DNA of 64,000 nt from Brucella pituitosa (GTDB lineage Bacteria > Pseudomonadota > Alphaproteobacteria > Rhizobiales > Rhizobiaceae), in contig NZ_PYSY02000002.1 in assembly GCF_003049685.1 (NCBI RefSeq), positions 1,215,501 to 1,279,500 of the forward strand. Reading direction: 5' to 3'. The first letter of the stretch is position 1. Each line of letters starts with the position of its first letter. Of the stretch, positions 9,016 to 18,425 are shown piece after piece. Under the pieces are notes generated by a model. That model was not told the origin of the DNA, made no database searches, and was given only the letters and a program-made list of their open reading frames with translations. The position numbers and the translations under genes were made by a program.

Positions 9016-10419
9016 TCAGGCGTCAATCGCCAGATTGGCCAGATGTTCCGGCTTCAATGCCTGCTGCAATTCGTCGGCAGTCATATGTCCCTGCGCAAGC
9101 ACGACCTCCGGCACAGTCTGACCTGTGGCAAGCGCTTCCTGCGCAACCTTGGTCGCAGCATAATAGCCGATCAGCGGATTAAGCGCGGTTGCAAGACCGA
9201 TGGATTCCTCCACGCGCCGCGCCATGATTTCCGGATTGGCGGTTATGCCATCCACACAGCGTTCTGCAAGAATGCGGCAGGCGGCTCTCAAGTGACTGAT
9301 GCTTTCCGACAGTGAACGCACAATGATCGGCTCAAATGCATTCAACTGCAATTGACCACCTTCGGCTGCCATTGTGATCGTGATGTCGCTGCCGATGACA
9401 GCAAATGCCACCTGATTGACCACTTCCGGGATCACCGGATTGATCTTGCCCGGCATGATGCTGGAGCCTGCCTGAACGGCTGGCAGGTTGATTTCGCCAA
9501 TGCCCGCACGCGGACCGGACGACAAAAGCCGCAGATCGTTGCAGGTCTTGGAAAGCTTGACCGCAACGCGCTTCAGAACGCCTGAAAGATGCACGAAAGC
9601 ACCCGGATCCTGCGTTGCTTCAATCAGATCGCTGGCCGTGACCAGCGGGCGACCTGTCAGACGCGAAAGATGCTCACAGGCAAGCGTTGCATAGCCTTTC
9701 GGCGCATTAAGCCCGGTGCCGATTGCCGTGGCACCAAGATTGATCTCATGCAGCAGCTTTGACGATTCAAGCAGCCGCAAGCGATCTTCGCCGAGCATCA
9801 CTGCAAAGGTGCGGAACTCCTGACCAAGTGTCATCGGCACCGCATCCTGAAGCTGCGTGCGCCCGACCTTCAGCATCTTGTCGAATTCGCGTGCTTTACG
9901 CTCAAACGATGCCTGAAGAACTTCCATGCAATCAGCCAGTTCATCAATGGCTTCAATCAGACCGACATTAATTGCGGTCGGATATGCATCATTGGTCGAC
10001 TGGCTGAGATTGACATGGTCGTTGGGATGCAGATGCGCGTAATCTCCCTTTTCATGCCCAAGCAATTCCAGCGCACGATTGGCAATAACCTCATTGGCAT
10101 TCATATTGGTGGATGTGCCCGCACCGCCCTGAATGACATCAACGACAAACTGATCATGCAGCGCGCCATCGCGGATTTCGCGGCAGGCACTGACAATTGC
10201 GTCGAGATGCTGGCGGCTCAAGAGGCCCAGCTCGTGATTGGCGAGCGCTGCTGCTTCTTTCACAAAAGTCAGACCGCGAACGAGATAGGGATAGCGTCCG
10301 ATGCTAACGCCTGTGATCTGAAAATTATCCACTGCTCGCGCCGTATGGACGCCCCAGTAAGCATCTGCGGGCACCTCCTTTGCACCAAGCAGATCATGTT
10401 CAACGCGCGTTCCGACCAC
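9016..10419 (-). CDS. aspA: Aspartate ammonia-lyase (aspartase)
   Basis: A 467-residue cytoplasmic enzyme that deaminates L-aspartate to fumarate and ammonia. It is a full-length member of the aspartase/fumarase superfamily with the signature GSSIMPGKINPV (catalytic Ser loop), the GGAGTSTNMNANEV motif and SQSTNDAYPT. The start is GTG, preceded by a strong AGGAGG. The fumarase C alternative is less likely because the N-terminus (RVEHDLLGAKEVPADAYWGVHTARAVDNF) is aspartase-like and asparaginase and an asparagine-type permease lie next door. Together the three would turn asparagine into fumarate plus two ammonia. Confidence 0.92.
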   Translation of the reverse strand: MVGTRVEHDLLGAKEVPADAYWGVHTARAVDNFQITGVSIGRYPYLVRGLTFVKEAAALANHELGLLSRQHLDAIVSACREIRDGALHDQFVVDVIQGGAGTSTNMNANEVIANRALELLGHEKGDYAHLHPNDHVNLSQSTNDAYPTAINVGLIEAIDELADCMEVLQASFERKAREFDKMLKVGRTQLQDAVPMTLGQEFRTFAVMLGEDRLRLLESSKLLHEINLGATAIGTGLNAPKGYATLACEHLSRLTGRPLVTASDLIEATQDPGAFVHLSGVLKRVAVKLSKTCNDLRLLSSGPRAGIGEINLPAVQAGSSIMPGKINPVIPEVVNQVAFAVIGSDITITMAAEGGQLQLNAFEPIIVRSLSESISHLRAACRILAERCVDGITANPEIMARRVEESIGLATALNPLIGYYAATKVAQEALATGQTVPEVVLAQGHMTADELQQALKPEHLANLAIDA

Positions 10420-10439
10420 TTTGTCCTCCTGAACCCGAA

Positions 10440-10600
10440 ACGTTAGAGCGTGTCGCGCTTATTAGTATCCACAACGCTCGCTCTAACTCATTGTTTTTAC
10501 GCATGTCGTTATTGGAAAACCGGTTCCCACTTTTCCGCGACATGCTTTAGAGCGCATCTTGGTCCGAAAACCGTTTCACACTTTTCGGGATGTGCTACAA
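10440..10600. repeat. Tandem short palindromic repeats
   Basis: Two adjacent units. The first is bounded by inverted GCATGTCG arms (10501-10545) and contains AAAACCGGTTCCCACTTTT. The second (about 10550-10597) contains CCGAAAACCGTTTCACACTTTTCGG. They are the same family as the elements at 1736 and 60738. They occupy the part of the long aspA/permease spacer nearest aspA. Confidence 0.6.
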
Positions 10601-10723
10601 TATCTGTCATGCTGTCAGACAGATTTAATCCGGTTACTCCTCCTTGAGACAAGCGTCAACACACTTGTGAACTTGACTCGTGTTTTCTGATATGCGTTAA
10701 AGCCGCAATTAAATCTGTCATGC
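10601..10723. promoter_or_regulatory. Candidate GntR operators between aspA and the permease gene
   Basis: The palindrome CTGTCAGACAG (10612-10622) shares TGTNNNACA with the site before the GntR gene. ATCTGTCATGC occurs at 10602-10612 and again at 10713-10723 as partial dyads. The arrangement suits a regulator controlling both divergent transcripts. The rest of the spacer up to 10952 holds no gene that I can support. Confidence 0.45.
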
Positions 10724-10952
10724 AGCTTTACAGAAAATGCGACGGGAACGAATTGAAGCATGCTCAGAAACCTGCTCCCCCGGGGGCGGTGAGGTTTCTT
10801 TTCTCAACAATGCTTTCAATTAAAACAAAAGATGCATTGCCGGGCCGTGCACGAGCTCCATGTATCTGACTGTTTCAAAAATGCCGTTCTTCGTTGCGAG
10901 CACTGCATAAAGCTATTGCCTTTATTCAAAACTGAGCTCTCAGGGAGGAGCG

Positions 10953-12419
10953 ATGACAACGGAATTTATCAAGGCCACCCCGGCCGAACGCGAAGTCTTC
11001 ACCGAAGAAGATCGCGGCTATCACAAGGCGCTGAAGCCGCGTCAGATTCAGATGATTGCCATCGGGGGAGCAATCGGTACGGGTCTGTTTCTTGGTGCAG
11101 GCGGACGTCTGGCACAGGCTGGTCCGTCACTTGTGTTCGTTTATGCCGTGTGTGGCTTTTTCGCATTTCTGGTGCTGCGCGCCCTTGGCGAGCTGATCAT
11201 GCATCGCCCAAGCTCCGGCTCGTTTGTCTCCTATGCCCGCGAATTCTACGGCGAGAAGATGGCCTTTGCAGCGGGCTGGATGTACTGGCTCAACTGGGCC
11301 ATGACATCGATTGCGGATGTGACCGCTGTCGCGCTCTACATGAATTTCTTCAAGCATTATGTTCCATGGCTCGAAGGGATCGACCAGTGGATGTTTGCGA
11401 TGACAGCCCTCATTCTCGTGCTGTCGATGAACCTGCTCTCGGTCAAGGTTTTTGGTGAGCTGGAATTCTGGTTCAGTCTCGTCAAAGTGCTTTCGCTGGT
11501 AATCTTCCTCGCTGTCGGCATTTATTTCGTCGTGTCCGGCACACCGATTGACGGTCATCAGCCCGGCTTCCATCTCATTCGTGAAAGCGGCGGCTTCTTC
11601 CCGAACGGCATATTGCCCGCGCTCGTAATCATACAGGGCGTCGTCTTCGCCTATGCCTCGATCGAACTGATCGGCACGACTGCGGGTGAAACCGAAGACC
11701 CGCGCAAGATCATGCCCGGCGCAATCCGCACCGTCGTCTTCCGCCTGCTGGTCTTTTATGTCGGCTCGGTTCTGCTGCTCACCCTTCTGCTACCGCATAC
11801 GCTCTATTCGGCTGGCGAAAGCCCGTTTGTGACCTTCTTCAGCAAAATTGGCGTTCAGGGTGCTGATATCATCATGAACCTCGTCGTGCTGACTGCGGTT
11901 CTGTCATCGCTGAATGCCGGTCTTTATTCGACCGGACGCATTCTGCACTCAATGGCTGTCTCCGGTTCTGCACCGGCAGCACTTGCCAGGATGAATAAGA
12001 GCGGCGTTCCTTATGGCGGGATTGCGGTCACTGCGGTCGTCACCGCATTGGGTGTCGCCCTCAATGCCGTTGTGCCTGCCGCAGCCTTTGAAATTGCGCT
12101 CAATCTGGCTTCGCTCGGCATCATCACCGCCTGGGGCGTAATCATCCTGTGCCAGCTCAAGCTCTGGCATCTGTCACGCAAGGGTGAAATTGCCCGCCCG
12201 GATTTCCGCATGTTCGGTGCACCCTACACCGGCATTCTGACGCTTCTGTTCCTCTTTGGTGTTCTGGTTCTGATGGCTGCGGACTACCCCGTCGGCTCCT
12301 ACACCATCGGTTCGCTGATTATCATTATACCCGCACTGGTTATTGGCTGGTATTGTCTGCGTGACCGAATCTATCGTCTGGCGGAACAACGCGCGGCTGA
12401 TACAAAGAAAAGCAGCTGA
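10953..12419 (+). CDS. ansP: Amino acid permease, APC family (probable asparagine permease)
   Basis: A 488-residue inner-membrane protein with about 12 transmembrane segments. The APC signature IQMIAIGGAIGTGLFLGAG is in TM1, and GELIMHRPSSGSFVSYAREFYG follows TM2. The family imports amino acids with protons. The specificity call, asparagine, rests on resemblance to AnsP/GabP-type permeases and on the asparaginase gene starting 13 bases downstream and the divergent aspartase. The start ATG follows GGGAGGAG. GABA or another neutral amino acid remains possible. Confidence 0.82.
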   Translation: MTTEFIKATPAEREVFTEEDRGYHKALKPRQIQMIAIGGAIGTGLFLGAGGRLAQAGPSLVFVYAVCGFFAFLVLRALGELIMHRPSSGSFVSYAREFYGEKMAFAAGWMYWLNWAMTSIADVTAVALYMNFFKHYVPWLEGIDQWMFAMTALILVLSMNLLSVKVFGELEFWFSLVKVLSLVIFLAVGIYFVVSGTPIDGHQPGFHLIRESGGFFPNGILPALVIIQGVVFAYASIELIGTTAGETEDPRKIMPGAIRTVVFRLLVFYVGSVLLLTLLLPHTLYSAGESPFVTFFSKIGVQGADIIMNLVVLTAVLSSLNAGLYSTGRILHSMAVSGSAPAALARMNKSGVPYGGIAVTAVVTALGVALNAVVPAAAFEIALNLASLGIITAWGVIILCQLKLWHLSRKGEIARPDFRMFGAPYTGILTLLFLFGVLVLMAADYPVGSYTIGSLIIIIPALVIGWYCLRDRIYRLAEQRAADTKKSS

Positions 12420-12432
12420 GTGAGGGGAAAGA

Positions 12433-13383
12433 GTGAATAATTCGCAATTCAAACCATTGGTGGCGGTCATCGCCACCGGTGGAACTATTGCAAGCAAGCG
12501 CGGGGAAGATGGCGCAAGCACGCCGACACTGAATGGTGACGATCTGCTTGCGACTCTGGGCCATGTCGATGCACGATTGCGCCCCATCGATCTGATGGCG
12601 AAGGATTCATCCAGCCTGACACTGATCGATATGCAGACTATCTCCAATGCGGTTGCAGCGCAGATCGCAGACCCGGAAATCAATGGTGTTGTTGTGCTGC
12701 ATGGCACGGATGCCATGGAAGAAACGGCCCTGCTCGTTCACCTGCAACACCATCTTTCCAAGCCGGTGATTTTCACCGGCGCGCAGTTCACCGCTGATCA
12801 CCCCGATGCGGATGGTCCATCCAATCTGACGACTGCAATCCATCTGGCGGCAGACCCGACCAATGCGGAAAAAGGCGTACTTATCGCCTTTGGCGGCAGG
12901 ATCGTGCCTGCATGGGGCGCATTCAAGTTCAGCAGTGACCACGCCGATGCATTTCGGGAAGTGCGCGATCTGGAAAGACCGGATGCTATCCGCCTGCCCG
13001 CATCTGTCAGCGCAACACGGGTCGATATTGTTGCCATTCATCCGGGTTGCGACGACCTGCATCTTCGGGCGAGCATTCAGGCTCAAAGCCATGGCATCGT
13101 GTTGGCAGCTCTCGGCTCCGGCAATGCCAATGCGACGATCGTTGAAGCCGTGAAGCAATGCACGAAACAAAATATCCCGGTGGTGGTTTCAAGCCGTGTT
13201 CCGACCGGCGTGCTGGTGCCGGGTTATGGCGGCGGCGGTGGCGGCCATGACCTGGTCGCAGCCGGTGCTGTGCATTCGCAGACTTTGCGTCCCGGTCAGG
13301 CGCGGATCCTTCTGGCAAGCCTGATTGCCAGCAAAAGGCCGAGAAATGCGATTATCCGGGCCTTTGATGATCTGAACCCATAA
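12433..13383 (+). CDS. L-asparaginase (type I/II family)
   Basis: A 316-residue asparaginase that hydrolyses L-asparagine to aspartate and ammonia. Both catalytic threonine motifs are present: VAVIATGGTIASKRG near the N-terminus and VVLHGTDAMEETA near residue 80. There is no clear signal peptide, so it is probably cytoplasmic. It begins with GTG behind GAGGGGAAAG and lies 13 bases after the permease, clearly the same transcript. A strong terminator follows. Confidence 0.9.
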   Translation: MNNSQFKPLVAVIATGGTIASKRGEDGASTPTLNGDDLLATLGHVDARLRPIDLMAKDSSSLTLIDMQTISNAVAAQIADPEINGVVVLHGTDAMEETALLVHLQHHLSKPVIFTGAQFTADHPDADGPSNLTTAIHLAADPTNAEKGVLIAFGGRIVPAWGAFKFSSDHADAFREVRDLERPDAIRLPASVSATRVDIVAIHPGCDDLHLRASIQAQSHGIVLAALGSGNANATIVEAVKQCTKQNIPVVVSSRVPTGVLVPGYGGGGGGHDLVAAGAVHSQTLRPGQARILLASLIASKRPRNAIIRAFDDLNP

Positions 13384-13408
13384 GATACATCGCAAAATAC
13401 AAAGCCAA

Positions 13409-13438
13409 AACGCGTCGCAACCAGCGGCGCGTTTTTTT
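13409..13438 (+). terminator. Rho-independent terminator after asparaginase
   Basis: The stem AACGCGTCGC pairs with GCGGCGCGTT (9 of 10 positions) around the 5-base loop AACCA, followed by a run of T. Confidence 0.85.
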
Positions 13439-13508
13439 GTTGTCACCTGCCTGACGTCAAAACATATATGACTTTTTTATTTTTCGGCCTTTTCCCCTCT
13501 CTCGAAAC

Positions 13509-13561
13509 CCTATGGGCTGCGGCAGCATAATCCCTGCTGTGGAAACAGAGAGCCCCATAGG
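13509..13561 (+). promoter_or_regulatory. Structured leader upstream of the kdp operon
   Basis: CCTATGGGCT (13509-13518) can pair with AGCCCCATAGG (13551-13561), enclosing a second hairpin (CAGCA/TGCTG, 13523-13539). It ends 37 bases before the first small ORF of the operon. It could be an RNA regulatory element or an operator region. I do not recognise it as a known riboswitch class. Confidence 0.4.
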
Positions 13562-13598
13562 CATTCGGCCATGAGGCAATCGCGACAGGGCAATCAAA

Positions 13599-13685
13599 AT
13601 GACAATGGATATCGCCGTTATTGGTATCGGCATCGCTTTTTTCGCAATGCTGTTTGGCTATTTGCGCCTTTGCGAGAGGCTTTGA
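13599..13685 (+). CDS. Miniature membrane protein at the head of the kdp operon
   Basis: Encodes 28 residues: a single hydrophobic segment (about 4-21) ending in YLRLCERL. AGGG lies about 11 bases upstream of the ATG. It ends 10 bases before kdpF. Small hydrophobic ORFs with a CERL-like end ahead of kdpF occur, to my recollection, in other kdp operons, but I know of no assigned function. By position and size it could be a second KdpF-like stabilising peptide of the Kdp complex; that is inference. Confidence 0.6.
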   Translation: MTMDIAVIGIGIAFFAMLFGYLRLCERL

Positions 13686-13695
13686 GGAACCCGCC

Positions 13696-13785
13696 ATGCT
13701 GATTGAATATATCGCAGGCGCCTTGGTTGCGGCTTTCGTTGCAGCCTACCTTCTTTACGCGCTCATTCGTCCGGAACGGTTCTGA
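13696..13785 (+). CDS. kdpF: Potassium-transporting ATPase subunit KdpF
   Basis: A 29-residue single-span inner-membrane peptide. Its C-terminal half, YLLYALIRPERF, matches the YLVYALI...F pattern of E. coli KdpF, which stabilises the KdpABC complex. GAGGA precedes the ATG. It lies 42 bases before kdpA. Confidence 0.85.
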   Translation: MLIEYIAGALVAAFVAAYLLYALIRPERF

Positions 13786-13827
13786 ATAAGCAGCCGATTT
13801 GAGCCTTCTCAAGGCTTGGGAAAAACC

Positions 13828-15531
13828 ATGACAATCAATGGATGGATACAGATCCTCATCTTTTGTGGGATCATCATCGCGCTCATAAAGCCGCTTGGCA
13901 GCTATATGATGCGCGTTTTCACTGGCGAGCGCACGTTTCTGTCGCCTGTCCTCGTTCCCGTCGAACGGGGACTTTATCGTCTGGCAGGCACAAGCGAGCG
14001 TGAGGAACAGCACTGGACGAGTTATGCGACCGCCATGCTGCTGTTCAATCTTGCAGGCTTCCTGCTTCTTTACTTTCTGCAGCGCTCGCAAGGTTCTCTG
14101 CCTTTCAACCCGATGGGCATGAGCAATGTGCCGGCAGACCTTGCCTTCAACACAGCAACAAGTTTTGTGACCAACACCAACTGGCAGAACTATGGCGGCG
14201 AAAGCACCATGTCCTACCTCACCCAGATGGCAGGTCTTACGGTTCAGAACTTCGTTTCGGCTGCAACGGGTGTGGCCATTGCGATTGCGCTCATTCGCGC
14301 TTTCTCGCGCAAATCCATGAAGACGCTGGGCAATTTCTGGATCGATCTCACGCGCTGCGTACTCTATATCCTGCTGCCGATTTGTGTGGTCATGACGCTT
14401 GCTTTTGTGGCTCTCGGTGTGCCGCAGACGATCGGCTCTTATGTCGAAGCCACCACGCTTGAAGGCGCGCGTCAGGTCATAGCACTTGGCCCGGTCGCCT
14501 CGCAGCTTGCCATCAAGATGCTCGGCACCAATGGTGGCGGCTTCTTCAATGCCAACTCCGCGCATCCGTTTGAAAATCCAGATGCCATCTCGAATATGAT
14601 CCAGATGGTCGCGATCTTTGCCATCGGTGCAGGCCTTACAAATGTGTTTGGCCGCATGGTCGGCAACGAGAGACAGGGCTGGGCGATCTTCGCCGCTATG
14701 GGCGTCCTCTTCGTGGCAGGTGTTGCCATTTGCTATTGGGCAGAGGCTGCGGGCAATCCGCTGATCCATGCGCTTGGCATTGATGGCAGCAACATGGAAG
14801 GCAAGGAGACCCGCTTCGGCATCGCCATGTCGGCGCTGTTTGCTGTGGTCACCACGGCTGCATCCTGCGGTGCGGTTATCGCCATGCATGACAGCATGAT
14901 GGCGCTTGGCGGCATGATCCCCATGATCAACATGATGCTGGGCGAAATCATCATCGGCGGCGTGGGCGCAGGCTTCTATGGCATCATCCTGTTTGTCGTC
15001 GTCGCAATCTTCGTGGCCGGTCTGATGGTCGGACGCACACCGGAATATCTGGGCAAGAAGATCGAGGCAAAAGAGGTGAAGATGGCCATGCTCGCCGTCC
15101 TCTGCCTGCCGCTGTCGATCCTTGGCTTTACCGCTATCGCCACAGTCATTCCGACCGGCCTTGCATCGATTGCCAATCCCGGACCGCACGGCTTCTCGGA
15201 AATCCTCTATGCCTATACGTCAGGCACGGCCAATAACGGTTCGGCCTTTGGTGGCCTCTCGGGCAATACGCCCTGGTACAATATCACCATCGGTCTTGCG
15301 ATGCTGATGGGCCGCTTTCTGGTCATCATTCCAGCACTGGCAATTGCAGGTTCACTGGTTGCCAAGAAGGCAGCACCCGAATCCGCCGGGACATTCCCGA
15401 CCCACGGACCGCTTTTCGTCGGCCTGCTGATCGGTGTCATTCTTGTCGTGGGTGGCCTCATCTTCTTCCCGGCACTGGCGCTCGGACCTGTGGCTGAACA
15501 TCTTGCCATGATCAACGGGCAGACCTTCTGA
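13828..15531 (+). CDS. kdpA: Potassium-transporting ATPase potassium-binding subunit KdpA
   Basis: The 567-residue channel-like subunit that selects K+ and passes it to KdpB. It is polytopic (about 10 spans) with selectivity-filter-like loops of the SKT superfamily, such as [34 protein letters not shown] and [14 protein letters not shown]. The ATG at 13828 (MTINGW) is preferred over an in-frame TTG at 13816. The length is normal for the family. Its stop codon overlaps the start of a 33-codon ORF (TGATG). Confidence 0.95.
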   Translation: MTINGWIQILIFCGIIIALIKPLGSYMMRVFTGERTFLSPVLVPVERGLYRLAGTSEREEQHWTSYATAMLLFNLAGFLLLYFLQRSQGSLPFNPMGMSNVPADLAFNTATSFVTNTNWQNYGGESTMSYLTQMAGLTVQNFVSAATGVAIAIALIRAFSRKSMKTLGNFWIDLTRCVLYILLPICVVMTLAFVALGVPQTIGSYVEATTLEGARQVIALGPVASQLAIKMLGTNGGGFFNANSAHPFENPDAISNMIQMVAIFAIGAGLTNVFGRMVGNERQGWAIFAAMGVLFVAGVAICYWAEAAGNPLIHALGIDGSNMEGKETRFGIAMSALFAVVTTAASCGAVIAMHDSMMALGGMIPMINMMLGEIIIGGVGAGFYGIILFVVVAIFVAGLMVGRTPEYLGKKIEAKEVKMAMLAVLCLPLSILGFTAIATVIPTGLASIANPGPHGFSEILYAYTSGTANNGSAFGGLSGNTPWYNITIGLAMLMGRFLVIIPALAIAGSLVAKKAAPESAGTFPTHGPLFVGLLIGVILVVGGLIFFPALALGPVAEHLAMINGQTF

Positions 15532-15632
15532 TGGTCAGCCCCTCAAATCTCATTCTCCTCATCCTCGCAGCAGTGCTGATAATCGTCTTTGCTGCAGAAT
15601 TTCTGGGTCCGCTTTTCCGGAGTTCCCTATGA
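15531..15632 (+). CDS. 33-residue membrane miniprotein between kdpA and kdpB
   Basis: The frame starts at the ATG overlapping the kdpA stop by one base (TGATG) and ends with a stop overlapping the kdpB start (ATGA), so translation is coupled on both sides. The product is one hydrophobic span (about residues 7-25) with a short tail LFRSSL. It does not resemble KdpF closely. Classical operons place kdpA directly before kdpB, so this may be an extra small subunit of the pump. It falls below usual annotation cut-offs. Confidence 0.65.
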   Translation: MVSPSNLILLILAAVLIIVFAAEFLGPLFRSSL

Positions 15633-17686
15633 GCAAGTCCCAATCCACAAAAGTAGTTAAAACCGGCATGCTTGATGCCCGCATCCTCATTCCCGCCATC
15701 GGCGATGCCTTTCGCAAGCTCAACCCAAAAAGCCTTGCACGCAATCCGGTCATGTTCGTCGTCGCGGTCGTCTCGCTGCTCACCACCGTTCTTCTGCTGA
15801 AGGATGTTGCGACCAGCGGTGCCGATATCGGCTTTTCGTTCCAGATCGTGCTGTGGCTCTGGTTCACGGTGCTGTTTGCCAATTTTGCCGAAGCCGTAGC
15901 TGAAGGTCGAGGCAAGGCACAGGCAGAATCCCTGCGCCGCACACGCACGGAAACACAGGCCAAGCTGCTCCGCGGCGCAGGCCACACAGATTTTACAACC
16001 GTACCTGGCACAAGCCTCAAGGTCGGCGATCTGGTGATTGTTGAAGCAGGCGACATCATTCCATCCGATGGCGAAGTCATCGAAGGTGTCGCTTCTGTCA
16101 ATGAAGCAGCTATCACCGGCGAATCCGCTCCGGTCATTCGTGAATCGGGTGGCGACCGCTCTGCAGTTACAGGCGGCACGCAGGTTTTGTCTGACTGGAT
16201 CAAAGTTCGTATCACGGCAGCACAGGGTTCGACCTTCATCGACAAGATGATCAGCCTTGTTGAAGGCGCTGAACGCCAGAAGACGCCAAACGAAATCGCG
16301 CTCAATATCCTTCTTGCAGGCATGACGCTGATCTTCGTTCTGGCAGTCGTGACAATCCCGAGCTTCGCTTCTTACGCTGGCGGCTATATCCCCGTCATCG
16401 TGCTGGTTGCCCTTTTCGTGACCCTGATCCCGACCACAATCGGCGCGCTTCTGTCGGCAATCGGCATTGCCGGTATGGACCGTCTGGTGCGTTTCAATGT
16501 GCTTGCGATGTCTGGTCGTGCGGTGGAAGCCGCAGGTGACGTCGACACGCTACTACTCGACAAGACCGGCACAATCACGCTCGGCAATCGTCAGGCCACA
16601 GCTTTCATGCCGGTCAGCGGCGTGAATGAACTGGCCCTTGCCGACGCCGCACAATTGGCCTCGCTTGCCGACGAAACGCCCGAAGGCCGCTCCATCGTCG
16701 TTCTTGCCAAGGAAAAATACGACATGCGCGGCCGCGATATGCAGAGCCTGAATGCGATCTTCGTGCCTTTCACGGCACAAAGCCGGATGAGCGGTGTCGA
16801 TGTTGACGGGTCGTCAATCCGCAAGGGCGCGGTTGATGCGGTGCTCAAACATGCAACATCGGATGAGAAGACCGTTCATGAACTGCAAGCCATTGCCGAC
16901 ACGATAGCCAAATCCGGCGGCACGCCATTGGCAGTCAGCAAGGATGGACGTCTGCTAGGCGTCATTCACCTCAAGGATATCGTCAAGGGTGGTATCCGCG
17001 AGCGTTTCACTGAATTGCGCCGCATGGGTATCCGCACGGTGATGATTACTGGCGATAATCCGATGACCGCAGCTGCCATTGCGGCAGAAGCCGGCGTCGA
17101 TGATTTTCTGGCGCAGGCAACGCCTGAAAACAAGCTTGAACTCATCCGCGAGGAGCAGGCCAAGGGCAAGCTCGTGGCCATGTGCGGCGACGGCACCAAT
17201 GACGCGCCAGCCTTGGCGCAGGCCGATGTCGGCGTTGCTATGAATACGGGTACGGTTGCCGCACGTGAGGCCGGTAACATGGTCGATCTCGACAGCGATC
17301 CAACCAAGCTCATCGAGATTGTTGAGATCGGCAAGCAATTGCTGATGACACGCGGAGCGCTGACGACCTTCTCGATTGCCAATGATATTGCCAAGTATTT
17401 TGCGATCATCCCGGCGATGTTCCTCGCCTTCTATCCGCAGCTTGGCGCACTCAACATCATGGGTCTTGCAACACCGCAAAGCGCGATCCTCTCAGCGATC
17501 ATCTTCAATGCACTCATCATCGTGGCGCTGATCCCGCTTTCGCTGAAGGGCGTTGCTTATAAGCCTGTCGGCGCAGGCGCGCTGCTGTCGCGCAATCTGC
17601 TGATCTATGGCCTCGGCGGCGTCATTGTTCCGTTCATCGGCATCAAGGCCATTGATGTGGCCATCGTCGCTCTCGGTCTGGTTTAA
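15629..17686 (+). CDS. kdpB: Potassium-transporting P-type ATPase subunit KdpB
   Basis: The 685-residue catalytic subunit of the high-affinity K+ pump. The P-type phosphorylation motif [10 protein letters not shown] is present, along with TGES (AITGESAPV, actuator domain), the hinge motif [16 protein letters not shown], and [14 protein letters not shown]. The length is normal. The start overlaps the preceding small ORF by four bases, with GGAG upstream. Confidence 0.97.
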   Translation: MSKSQSTKVVKTGMLDARILIPAIGDAFRKLNPKSLARNPVMFVVAVVSLLTTVLLLKDVATSGADIGFSFQIVLWLWFTVLFANFAEAVAEGRGKAQAESLRRTRTETQAKLLRGAGHTDFTTVPGTSLKVGDLVIVEAGDIIPSDGEVIEGVASVNEAAITGESAPVIRESGGDRSAVTGGTQVLSDWIKVRITAAQGSTFIDKMISLVEGAERQKTPNEIALNILLAGMTLIFVLAVVTIPSFASYAGGYIPVIVLVALFVTLIPTTIGALLSAIGIAGMDRLVRFNVLAMSGRAVEAAGDVDTLLLDKTGTITLGNRQATAFMPVSGVNELALADAAQLASLADETPEGRSIVVLAKEKYDMRGRDMQSLNAIFVPFTAQSRMSGVDVDGSSIRKGAVDAVLKHATSDEKTVHELQAIADTIAKSGGTPLAVSKDGRLLGVIHLKDIVKGGIRERFTELRRMGIRTVMITGDNPMTAAAIAAEAGVDDFLAQATPENKLELIREEQAKGKLVAMCGDGTNDAPALAQADVGVAMNTGTVAAREAGNMVDLDSDPTKLIEIVEIGKQLLMTRGALTTFSIANDIAKYFAIIPAMFLAFYPQLGALNIMGLATPQSAILSAIIFNALIIVALIPLSLKGVAYKPVGAGALLSRNLLIYGLGGVIVPFIGIKAIDVAIVALGLV

Positions 17687-17697
17687 GGAACTAGAAA

Positions 17698-18270
17698 ATG
17701 CTGAAACAACTTCGTCCGGCACTCGTCATGATCGTTGCCCTTACCGTCATCACCGGGTTGGTCTATCCGCTCGGCATGACCGGCCTTGCACAAGCCATCT
17801 TTCCGCAACAGGCCAATGGCAGCCTGATCGAGAAAGACGGCAAGGTGATCGGCTCCGAACTGATCGGCCAGAAATTTGCAGGCGACCGCTATTTCCATGG
17901 CCGACCTTCTGCGGCCGGCAAGGAAGGCTATGATGCTGCAAGTTCCGGTGGCTCCAACCTTGGGCCAACCAATCCGGCACTGATCGAACGCATCAAAGCC
18001 GATGCCGATGCACTCAGGCAAGGTTCTCCCAATACCGAAGTGCCGATTGATCTCGTCACAACATCGGCAAGCGGCCTCGATCCGGATATCTCGCCGGAAG
18101 CAGCGCTTTTTCAGGTGCCGCGTGTTGCCAAAGCGCGCGGGCTTGATGAGGCAAGCCTTCGCGGTATCGTCGAACAGCAGATCGAACCGCGCGAGCTTGG
18201 TTTTCTGGGCGAGCCGGTCGTCAATGTGCTGAAACTTAATCTTGTTCTGGACAGAACAGGCAGCAATTAG
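17698..18270 (+). CDS. kdpC: Potassium-transporting ATPase subunit KdpC
   Basis: A 190-residue single-span subunit. The N-terminal anchor ([21 protein letters not shown]) is followed by the family motifs [25 protein letters not shown] and [14 protein letters not shown]. KdpC joins KdpA and KdpB and raises ATP affinity. It follows kdpB by 11 bases. Confidence 0.95.
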   Translation: MLKQLRPALVMIVALTVITGLVYPLGMTGLAQAIFPQQANGSLIEKDGKVIGSELIGQKFAGDRYFHGRPSAAGKEGYDAASSGGSNLGPTNPALIERIKADADALRQGSPNTEVPIDLVTTSASGLDPDISPEAALFQVPRVAKARGLDEASLRGIVEQQIEPRELGFLGEPVVNVLKLNLVLDRTGSN

Positions 18271-18384
18271 AGTAGATCAAAGCATTTCCAGCAAAAGTGC
18301 ATCGCGGTTTTGCGTTGGATAATACGAGAAAACAAAGAAATAGAGCGGTTCCAACGATTCTGCTAAAACCGGAACCGCTCTACC
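18271..18384. repeat. Dispersed repeat between kdpC and kdpD
   Basis: Contains CGGTTTTGCGTTGGATAAT, related to the element near 60602 and its inverted copy near 61966. It also holds an AGAGCGGTTCC/GGAACCGCTCT inverted repeat (about 18343-18381). It separates the pump genes from the sensor genes and could form a stable RNA hairpin. Confidence 0.6.
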
Positions 18385-18425
18385 TGCGGGCTTGCCCGCT
18401 GCCTTCTCATTTTGAGGAACAACGC

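Noticed and set aside
10440..10952. Possible mobile element in the aspA/permease spacer
   Set aside because: Only short palindromic repeats are present; there is no transposase, terminal repeat pair or target duplication.
13618..15189. A 523-codon minus-strand frame opposite kdpA
   Set aside because: Antisense shadow of kdpA with abnormal His/Asp/Arg-rich composition and no motifs.
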